Assembly: GCA_017646945.1 (NCBI GenBank)
Contig: JAGCLN010000053.1
Span: 1 to 5,792, forward strand
DNA from: Clostridia bacterium
GTDB taxonomy: Bacteria > Bacillota > Clostridia > Christensenellales > Borkfalkiaceae
DNA: 5,792 nucleotides
Direction of reading: 5' to 3'
Shown: piece after piece, positions 1-4,438 of the stretch
Position numbering within the stretch: position 1 is the stretch's first letter
Layout: each line of letters opens with the position of its first letter
Translations under genes and position numbers: made by a program
The notes under the pieces: model-generated
What the model was told of the DNA's origin: nothing
What the model saw: the letters and a program-made list of their open reading frames with translations, nothing else
Databases searched by the model: none

Positions 1-27
1 GCGCGCTACCAGCTGCGCTACACCCCG
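1..27 (-). tRNA. tRNA 5' portion, probably tRNA-Pro (cut by window edge)
   Basis: Read on the minus strand from 27 down to 1, this is the 5' third of a tRNA: acceptor strand CGGGGTG, then T8 and A9, a D-stem GCGC pairing with GCGC, and a D-loop holding A14, G18-G19 and A21. All these conserved positions fall in register. The anticodon and the rest of the molecule lie outside the window, so the isotype is not directly visible. A C at position 1 followed by GGGG is typical of bacterial tRNA-Pro, which usually has a C1-G72 pair. That identification is inference. It is transcribed in the same direction as pnuC, which lies upstream of it. Confidence 0.75.
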
Positions 28-33
28 ATACGC

Positions 34-82
34 TTACCATTTTAGCATATAAATTATAAAAATGCTACTTTTTTAATGGTAA
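34..82. repeat. Nested inverted repeat between pnuC and the tRNA
   Basis: The outer arms TTACCATT (34-41) and AATGGTAA (75-82) are perfectly complementary over 8 bp. Inside them TAGCAT (43-48) pairs with ATGCTA (62-67) across a 13-nt AT loop. On the plus strand the inner stem is followed by C and six T (69-74), which resembles a weak terminator, but known transcription here runs leftward. On the minus strand no U-run follows the hairpin. The outer left arm overlaps the proposed tRNA -10. It could be a processing or termination structure after pnuC, or an operator. The function is unknown. Confidence 0.5.
39..49 (-). promoter_or_regulatory. Possible extended -10 promoter for the tRNA
   Basis: On the minus strand the sequence TATGCTAAAAT lies 11 bp upstream of the tRNA 5' end. 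It has the TRTG-N-TAAAAT form of a Gram-positive extended -10, and the same pattern occurs at 875-885 and 4394-4404. No good -35 box is present at the right distance. If it is used, transcription would start near 32 and leave a leader of only about 5 nt before the tRNA. Confidence 0.45.
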
Positions 83-91
83 AATATAAAA

Positions 92-781
92 TTATTTTTC
101 GCCTTGGCGTTTTCTCATTTTTAGCCAGTTAAAATAACTGTATAAATCGTTTATCAAAAATACCGTAAAGCAAACGGCAACGGGTACGTAACCAACGGAA
201 ATAAACGATTGAATAGTCCAAAGCGTTATCAAAACGATATCGTTAACGGCGTATGCAAGCGCAAAGAGTGGGGAACGCTTGTAAGTTAAATATACCGCAA
301 CGAAACTCGTTGTAATAGAAAGCGTGCTAACGGGTAGGTTAGAAGTTTTAAGCGCCTTTAATATAAAGAAAAACGCGAGCGTTATAATAGTGGTTGCTAT
401 AATTAAAATATAAACGTCTTTTTTAGTGATATCTCTAACCTTAACTTCTGTTTTAGTATGCCTATTTTTAAGCCAAGAAATAAGCGAGAGTATGCTCATA
501 GGCATAGTCATTCCAACGTAGGTAATAACTTCGCCGTAGTAACGGCAAATAAAACTTACAACGCCGTAAAAGGTTGCGAAAAATATCATTAGCATCATAC
601 CAAACGGGTTGCCTTTCGCACAGAAAATAAGCGAAGAAACGCCTATCAAACAACTTGCCAAAGTAATATAGTCTTTATTTTTAAAAATAAAGAAAGTTGC
701 AATAGTTATCGTAACTGAGAATAACCAAAGCAATTTTTCAAATATGGTAAAGTATGCAAAAAATCTTTTAACTGCGCTCAT
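92..781 (-). CDS. pnuC: PnuC-family nicotinamide riboside/NMN transporter
   Basis: This 229-residue integral membrane protein is recognised as PnuC, which facilitates uptake of nicotinamide riboside (or related NAD precursors) across the cytoplasmic membrane for NAD salvage. Hydrophobic segments lie at about residues 17-33, 38-56, 61-78, 85-104, 122-141, 150-167, 171-194 and 198-217. Family-like motifs are KGNPFGMMLM (57-66), YYGEVITYVGM (81-91), SWLKN (102-106), the polar-in-membrane NDI (180-182), and the C-terminal NDLYSYFNWLKM (211-222) followed by a basic tail. Length is normal for the family. The start has only a weak AAGG (784-787) two bases from the ATG, but no better start is visible. 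It has its own promoter (817-845), divergent from the rubredoxin fusion gene, and no NAD-sensing riboswitch is seen in its roughly 28-nt leader. NAD-precursor specificity is inferred from family membership. Confidence 0.87.
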   Translation of the reverse strand: MSAVKRFFAYFTIFEKLLWLFSVTITIATFFIFKNKDYITLASCLIGVSSLIFCAKGNPFGMMLMIFFATFYGVVSFICRYYGEVITYVGMTMPMSILSLISWLKNRHTKTEVKVRDITKKDVYILIIATTIITLAFFFILKALKTSNLPVSTLSITTSFVAVYLTYKRSPLFALAYAVNDIVLITLWTIQSFISVGYVPVAVCFTVFLINDLYSYFNWLKMRKRQGEK

Positions 782-783
782 AA

Positions 784-787
784 CCTT
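784..787 (-). promoter_or_regulatory. Weak, unusually close RBS of pnuC
   Basis: On the minus strand AAGG is followed by TT and then the ATG. A 2-nt spacer is far shorter than the 6-9 nt seen before every other gene in the window, all of which have GGAG or AAGGA cores. Translation of pnuC is therefore predicted to be weak, or the true start differs. Confidence 0.4.
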
Positions 788-816
788 AATAAATCGTTTC
801 GATATGAAATATTGCT

Positions 817-845
817 ATTTTAATCTTAAAATTAGTTAAAGTCAA
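817..845 (-). promoter_or_regulatory. Sigma-A-type promoter of pnuC
   Basis: On the minus strand TTGACT (840-845) and TAAAAT (817-822) are separated by exactly 17 bp. The predicted start is near 810, about 28 nt before the ATG. A short ATCG-AAA-CGAT inverted repeat (793-803) lies in the leader. The -35 box is only 12 bp from the -35 of the divergent promoter at 858. Confidence 0.7.
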
Positions 846-857
846 GCGTTTTTCCTA

Positions 858-885
858 TTGACAATATTTTTAAATATGTTAAAAT
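858..885 (+). promoter_or_regulatory. Sigma-A-type extended -10 promoter of the flavin reductase-rubredoxin gene
   Basis: TTGACA (858-863) is followed after 16 bp by TAAAAT (880-885), which is preceded by TATG (875-878) in the TRTG extended -10 position. The predicted start is near 892 and the leader is about 23 nt, with GGAGAG at 903-908 as the RBS. The -10 and start lie inside the inverted repeat 879-899. Confidence 0.75.
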
Positions 886-899
886 TATAGTAATTTTAA
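879..899. repeat. Perfect 9-bp inverted repeat over -10 and start site: candidate operator
   Basis: TTAAAATTA (879-887) and TAATTTTAA (891-899) are perfect inverted repeats around the centre TAG. The repeat covers the -10 box and the predicted transcription start, the classic site for a repressor, and it could also form a stem-loop if present in RNA. It does not match a PerR box, Fur box or Rex site well. AT-rich composition makes such repeats easier to find by chance. Confidence 0.5.
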
Positions 900-914
900 T
901 TTGGAGAGAAAATT

Positions 915-1523
915 ATGAGTAATGCGATGAGAAAATTAAGTTACGGCTTATTCGTTGTAACTGCAAAAAATTCCGTTAAACAAAACGGTTGTATAACTAA
1001 TACAGCAATTCAAGTTACCACTACGCCAAACACTATTACGCTTGCTGTAAACAAGCAAAATTACACTTGCGATATGATACTTGAAAGTGGCGAATTTAAC
1101 GTTTCAATTATTTCGGAAAAGGCAAGTTTTGATTTATTCACCCACTTTGGTTTCCAAAGCGGAAGAACGGTTGATAAGTTTGCTAATTTTACCGATTGTA
1201 AACTTGCTAATAACGGCATTTACTATATTACCAAAGGCGTTAACGCGGTAATTTCGGCTAAGGTTAAACAAACGGTTGACCTTGGAACGCATATTTTATT
1301 TATTGCAGACGTAACCGACGAGTTTGACGTTAGCGAAGATGCGTCCGCCACCTACGCTTACTATTTTGCTCACATTAAGCCAAAGCCACAAGCCAAGGTT
1401 ACCAAAACGGTATGGCGTTGCAATATTTGTGGATACGAAGAAGAAGTTGAAGAACTTCCTGACGATTTTACTTGCCCCCTTTGTACTCACCCCAAATCAG
1501 ATTTCACGAAAGTTACTGCGTAA
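915..1523 (+). CDS. Flavin reductase-rubredoxin fusion (high-molecular-weight rubredoxin, Hrb type)
   Basis: The protein has 202 residues and two domains. Residues 1 to about 155 form an FMN-binding flavin reductase-like domain (split-barrel), including the LSYGLFVVTA start, NTAIQVTTTP (28-37) and FNVSIISEKA near 80. A linker around 155-164 leads to a C-terminal rubredoxin domain with iron ligands C169, C172, C187 and C190. Proteins of this layout (Hrb of acetogens) pass electrons from NAD(P)H through FMN and iron to flavodiiron proteins that reduce O2 or NO, or to other acceptors, in the cytoplasm. The rubredoxin is a short-loop form: 14 residues separate the two CxxC pairs, against roughly 30 in free rubredoxin, and the glycine usual after the last cysteine is T191. 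RBS GGAGAG lies 6 nt before the ATG. The next gene follows after 37 bp with no terminator, so they are probably co-transcribed. The electron partner is not in the window. Confidence 0.85.
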   Translation: MSNAMRKLSYGLFVVTAKNSVKQNGCITNTAIQVTTTPNTITLAVNKQNYTCDMILESGEFNVSIISEKASFDLFTHFGFQSGRTVDKFANFTDCKLANNGIYYITKGVNAVISAKVKQTVDLGTHILFIADVTDEFDVSEDASATYAYYFAHIKPKPQAKVTKTVWRCNICGYEEEVEELPDDFTCPLCTHPKSDFTKVTA

Positions 1524-1560
1524 TGCAGAATTATATAAGCAATTTTAAGGAGACTCATTT

Positions 1561-2955
1561 ATGGCATTTAACCCCCCGATGATTATTTACGGTGAAAGGA
1601 ATAACGACCTTCAAAAAAAGGCAATTGAACTTTTAACTGAATACGTTCTTGATTATTATATTGAATATCCGGCTTGTTATCCTTACGGCGCTACCGTTAA
1701 CACCGAAGAATTTTACACTTTATATATCGGAACAAAGCAAAATAACGGCTATATCGCAAAGAATTCGACCGCAGTTTTAGAAAAGCCTGAAGAATATTAT
1801 ATCAAGGCGGATAAAAACGGCGCTATTATCGAAGGCTATGACGATATGGGCGTTTTATACGGCATTGTTGACTACTACAATAGATACTTAACCGAGCAAG
1901 ATTTTATAATAGGTAACACTCTTGCAAGGGGTAATGACGTTATGGGCGATTTTGAACTTCAATCCGCGCCCGCAATCAAGAACCGCGGTCTTTGGACTTG
2001 GGGTCACGTAATCTACGATTACAAGGGCTATATTGAGAATATGTTAAGACTCAAAATGAACACCCTTATTATGTGGAACGAGTTCGTACCCTTAAACGCT
2101 AAGGAAATTTACGAATATGCTCACACTTGCGGTGTAAAACTTATTTGGGGCTATTCGTGGCTTTATAACTTTAATAAACCTATGGACTTATCTGCAATTT
2201 ACGATAAGGTTGACGGTATTATTGAAGAGTTTGAACGCGATTATAAAGAAATTGCGGGCGATGGTATTTATTTTCAAACCTTTACGGAATACACAACTGA
2301 AAATGCAAACGGCGTTGATATTGCCGAAACCGCAACTCAGTTTGTAAACACCGTTGCCGATAGATTATATCAAAAGTATCCTAACCTTGAAATTCAATTT
2401 GGTCTTCACGCAACTTCTTGCAAGAACAAACTTGAAATTTTAAAGAAAGTAAATCCCAAAATTCAAATCGTTTGGGAAGACTGTGGCGCCTTCCCGTTCG
2501 CTTACTCGCCAATGGCGGTTAGCAACTTTGACGAAACTTACGATTTTGCTAAATCAGTTGCAACCCTTCGTGGCGATAAAGAAAACTTTGGCGTTGTATT
2601 AAAAGGTTGCACTTGCCTTGACTGGCCTAACTTTAAGCATCACAACGGTCCTTTTAATATCGGCGTAAGCAGTAAAAGGGTAAAGGAAGACAGAATAGAA
2701 AGAAAATCACGCGCGTGGAAATGGGCTCAAACTTACTGGGTATCTAACGGTAAGTACGCTCAAAAGATGATTCAAATGCTTGCCGAAGAAACCAAGGGCA
2801 ATATGTGGATGACCGACCTTGTTGAAGACGGTATGTTCGAATCCATGATGTACGTTCCCGTAGCCCTTCTCGGCGAACTTATGTGGGACCCCAGTATTGA
2901 CTTTGATTATCTCTTCAAGTTGGTTACGTTGCGTAAGAATATAGACTTTATCTAA
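1561..2955 (+). CDS. Glycoside-hydrolase-like TIM-barrel protein, specificity unknown
   Basis: The protein has 464 residues and no signal peptide or membrane segment, so it is probably cytoplasmic. The first 125 or so residues look like the small alpha/beta domain that precedes the barrel in GH20/GH67-type enzymes, with YYIKADKNGAIIEGYDDMGVLYGIVDYY at about 79-106. The barrel starts at NRGLWTWGH (141-149), followed by MNTLIMWNEF (166-175), KLIWGYSW (193-200), GIYFQTFTEYTTE (235-247), LEIQFGLHATS (276-286) and IQIVWEDCGAFPF (301-313). These segments sit at barrel-strand ends, and E174, E243, H283, E306 and D307 are candidate catalytic or binding residues. It resembles uncharacterised clostridial proteins often labelled beta-hexosaminidase-like or alpha-glucuronidase-like. 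I cannot assign a substrate or a GH family. AAGGAG (1547-1552) lies 8 nt before the ATG. It is followed by a terminator, and the C-terminus appears complete. An intracellular enzyme acting on imported oligosaccharides is inference. Confidence 0.65.
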   Translation: MAFNPPMIIYGERNNDLQKKAIELLTEYVLDYYIEYPACYPYGATVNTEEFYTLYIGTKQNNGYIAKNSTAVLEKPEEYYIKADKNGAIIEGYDDMGVLYGIVDYYNRYLTEQDFIIGNTLARGNDVMGDFELQSAPAIKNRGLWTWGHVIYDYKGYIENMLRLKMNTLIMWNEFVPLNAKEIYEYAHTCGVKLIWGYSWLYNFNKPMDLSAIYDKVDGIIEEFERDYKEIAGDGIYFQTFTEYTTENANGVDIAETATQFVNTVADRLYQKYPNLEIQFGLHATSCKNKLEILKKVNPKIQIVWEDCGAFPFAYSPMAVSNFDETYDFAKSVATLRGDKENFGVVLKGCTCLDWPNFKHHNGPFNIGVSSKRVKEDRIERKSRAWKWAQTYWVSNGKYAQKMIQMLAEETKGNMWMTDLVEDGMFESMMYVPVALLGELMWDPSIDFDYLFKLVTLRKNIDFI

Positions 2956-2978
2956 TATAAGCAGAATATCACTCAAAT

Positions 2979-3011
2979 AAAAAACTCTCGCGATTTGCGA
3001 GAGTTTTTTTT
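2979..3011. terminator. Bidirectional intrinsic terminator
   Basis: ACTCTCGC (2984-2991) and GCGAGAGT (2997-3004) form a perfect 8-bp stem around a 5-nt loop. Eight T (3004-3011) follow on the plus strand, and six A (2979-2984) precede it, giving a T-run on the minus strand. It lies 23 bp after the stop of the glycoside-hydrolase-like gene and 12 bp after the stop of the converging yjbQ-family gene, so it can end both operons. Confidence 0.9.
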
Positions 3012-3023
3012 GTTTAATTTATT

Positions 3024-3518
3024 TTATTCGCCGATAACCATAATTTGTACGGTTCTCTTTCTACCACGGGTCTTATCCCAGTCAATAAAGTAAATGAAAC
3101 CAAATTCGCCAAGGTCAATAACGCCGTCGTCAATAACCGCAGTTACGCTTCTGCCGATAATCGAAGAAATAAGGTGTGCTTCAGTGTTGTGGCAACCCCT
3201 TGCGTCTTCACCGTGTTCTTCAGCAAACTTTAACGCCTTAGGACCGGGGTGAAGATAAATGCCTTCCCTTGTGTAGCTGGGGCAAATCTTTTCCATAGAG
3301 TCAACTAAATCTTGTTGTAGGGTTTCTCTACCTGTCATTGACATATCGAACGCGCATTCTTGCGTGATAACCGAACAAGTGGTGTGGTGTGAGTAAACTA
3401 CAACGATACCGTTTTGAATACCTGAGTTTTTAACAGTTTCTTTTACCGCTGCGGTAACGTTGTGGAAGGTTACTTCCTTGTGGTCTGATTCAACTTGAAT
3501 TTTATTTTTAAAAATCAT
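3024..3518 (-). CDS. yjbQ: YjbQ-family protein (UPF0047)
   Basis: This 164-residue single-domain protein is recognised as YjbQ/UPF0047 (COG0432). Family signatures are SHHTTCSVITQE (43-54), HNTEAHLISSIIGRS (110-124) with conserved H110, N111, E113 and H115, and the end LGEFGFIYFIDWDKTRGRKRTVQIMVIGE (136-164). The histidines H44, H45 and H115 are likely to lie in the active-site or metal pocket. E. coli YjbQ has weak thiamine-phosphate synthase activity, and the physiological role of the family is unsettled. The usual family ending is of the form LGxWQxIxFxExDGPR; here FGFIYFIDWDKTRGRKR is a clear variant. AAGGAG (3526-3531) lies 7 nt before the ATG. It is second in a leftward operon, 18 bp after the isomerase-like gene, which suggests a role in sugar metabolism here rather than thiamine synthesis. 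That is inference from context. Confidence 0.87.
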   Translation of the reverse strand: MIFKNKIQVESDHKEVTFHNVTAAVKETVKNSGIQNGIVVVYSHHTTCSVITQECAFDMSMTGRETLQQDLVDSMEKICPSYTREGIYLHPGPKALKFAEEHGEDARGCHNTEAHLISSIIGRSVTAVIDDGVIDLGEFGFIYFIDWDKTRGRKRTVQIMVIGE

Positions 3519-3536
3519 AATAAATCTCCTTATTGA

Positions 3537-4235
3537 TTACTTTTTAAGGTCGTCAGCCGCTTGGCGAGTAGCCTTAATCATTTCTTCCATAACAGCGAAC
3601 GGGTCTTTTGCGTTTACGATGCCTGAAGCCGCGCCTGCGCCTTCTGAACCTGCCATAATAAAGTCGTAAACTTGTTTGCCGTTAGTGATACCTGCCGCTT
3701 GTTCAACGTAAATTTCAGGGTCGATTGCCTTAATTGCGTCAATAGTATCTTTAACGAAACTCATATCCGAAACCTTACCGTCGCCACCGCCGATAAGTTC
3801 GCTCGGTTCGGGGTTGATAATATCGGGTTTTAAGTGAGCGAGCGCTTGCGCTTCCGCAGTAGTGTCTGCGCAGGCAAATACGATAAAGTCAAGTTCTCTT
3901 GCTCTTTTAATAGTATCTTTAATTTGTGGTAAACTCATTGGCTTTTCACAATGGTTAACTACAACGCCGTGTGCGCCTGCCGCCTTTAAACTTTCAGGAA
4001 GTACGCACGCCATACCGCGACCCGGATAAATCGTATCCATATACGGAGCGATAATAATTAAGTTTTTAGTGTTTTCAGCAACTCTTCTGATATCTGCATA
4101 GGGGGTAGTGAAAAGCACGTCAACGTCATACTTTTCCGCAAGTTCGTCCGCGCGTTTAGCGAGTGCAAGAACGTCATCACCGTAAATGTAGTTTTTTGTT
4201 CCTATTTCAAAAAATGGTGTTCTAATTTTTCTCAT
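3537..4235 (-). CDS. Triose-phosphate-isomerase-like protein (archaeal-like type)
   Basis: This 232-residue cytoplasmic TIM barrel resembles the shorter, archaeal-like form of triose-phosphate isomerase more than the roughly 250-residue bacterial form. The catalytic set appears present: lysine K14 in GTKNY (12-16), histidine H95 in VVVNHCEKPM (91-100), and glutamate E143 in INPEPSELIG (140-149), the counterpart of the archaeal EPPELIG motif. Phosphate-binding glycines are at GGG (149-151) and GAASG (201-205). The bacterial signatures around the catalytic histidine and glutamate (GHSERR, YEPxWAIGTG) are absent. Proteins of this group are known in clostridial sugar operons alongside a separate glycolytic TPI, so the natural substrate may be another phosphosugar, such as a tetrulose phosphate. 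That is inference. AAGGAG (4244-4249) lies 8 nt before the ATG. It is the first gene of the leftward operon, divergent from the amidohydrolase and kinase. Confidence 0.8.
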   Translation of the reverse strand: MRKIRTPFFEIGTKNYIYGDDVLALAKRADELAEKYDVDVLFTTPYADIRRVAENTKNLIIIAPYMDTIYPGRGMACVLPESLKAAGAHGVVVNHCEKPMSLPQIKDTIKRARELDFIVFACADTTAEAQALAHLKPDIINPEPSELIGGGDGKVSDMSFVKDTIDAIKAIDPEIYVEQAAGITNGKQVYDFIMAGSEGAGAASGIVNAKDPFAVMEEMIKATRQAADDLKK

Positions 4236-4248
4236 TAGATAAACTCCT

Positions 4249-4266
4249 TAAATCTTAATAGATTTA
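4249..4266. repeat. Perfect 7-bp inverted repeat at the isomerase start site: candidate operator or leader hairpin
   Basis: TAAATCT (4249-4255) and AGATTTA (4260-4266) are exact inverted repeats around TAAT. The repeat runs from the edge of the -10 box across the predicted start and touches the RBS of the isomerase-like gene. The position matches the repeats at the other two strong promoters. Confidence 0.45.
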
Positions 4267-4294
4267 TAATAATGCTATAAAGCAAAAATGTCAA
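4266..4294 (-). promoter_or_regulatory. Sigma-A-type promoter of the isomerase-yjbQ operon
   Basis: On the minus strand a consensus TTGACA (4289-4294) and TATTAT (4266-4271) are separated by exactly 17 bp. The predicted start is near 4259, giving a leader of about 24 nt before the ATG at 4235. Confidence 0.75.
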
Positions 4295-4314
4295 GAATTT
4301 ACCGATAGTTATAT

Positions 4315-4333
4315 TAAAATATAATGTATTTTA
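4315..4333. repeat. AT-rich 7-bp inverted repeat between the divergent promoters
   Basis: TAAAATA (4315-4321) and TATTTTA (4327-4333) are exact inverted repeats around TAATG. It lies upstream of both -35 boxes (20 bp from the leftward one, 41 bp from the rightward one), where an activator or shared regulator could bind. It is made only of A and T in its arms, so chance is a real alternative. Confidence 0.3.
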
Positions 4334-4374
4334 TTTATTATCTTGAAATAGGGGTTAAAAAGAGTGCAATCTTA

Positions 4375-4404
4375 TTGACAATGCGTTTTAGAATATGATA
4401 AAAT
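4375..4404 (+). promoter_or_regulatory. Sigma-A-type extended -10 promoter of the amidohydrolase-kinase operon
   Basis: A consensus TTGACA (4375-4380) is followed after 18 bp by TAAAAT (4399-4404) with TATG (4394-4397) in the TRTG position. The predicted start is near 4411 and AAGGAG is at 4427-4432, 6 nt before the ATG. The sequence closely parallels the promoter at 858-885: both have ATTGACAAT and AATATGNTAAAAT. Confidence 0.75.
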
Positions 4405-4407
4405 CGA

Positions 4408-4426
4408 TTAAATAAGTATTATTTAA
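4408..4426. repeat. Perfect 8-bp inverted repeat over the start site: candidate operator or leader hairpin
   Basis: TTAAATAA (4408-4415) and TTATTTAA (4419-4426) are exact inverted repeats around GTA. The repeat begins 4 bp after the -10, covers the predicted start and ends directly against the RBS AAGGAG. The two arms with a 3-bp centre mirror the repeat at 879-899, and both begin TTAAA and end TTTAA. Confidence 0.5.
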
Positions 4427-4438
4427 AAGGAGCAATTT

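Noticed and set aside
101..110. CGCCTTGGCG palindrome near the end of pnuC
   Set aside because: It would leave a 2-nt loop, so at most a 3-bp stem forms; it lies in coding sequence.
782..816. An NAD- or nicotinamide-sensing riboswitch ahead of pnuC
   Set aside because: The predicted leader is only about 28 nt, with one 4-bp hairpin, too small for any known riboswitch aptamer of this type.
879..899. PerR box or Fur box at the hrb promoter
   Set aside because: Aligned as 7-1-7 the sequence does not match TTATAAT-N-ATTATAA, and the true symmetry is 9-3-9.
1515..1529. CTGC-GTAAT-GCAG hairpin over the stop codon of the Hrb-type gene
   Set aside because: The stem has only 4 bp and no T-run follows, so it is not a convincing terminator between the two genes.
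1324..1548. A 74-codon plus-strand open frame, and a 64-codon minus-strand frame at 1296-1490, overlapping the rubredoxin fusion gene
   Set aside because: Both lie inside a well-supported gene, have no suitable RBS and no recognisable protein family.
2707..2976. An 89-codon minus-strand frame across the end of the glycoside-hydrolase-like gene
   Set aside because: It is antisense to a good gene, starts inside it, and its product looks like no known family.
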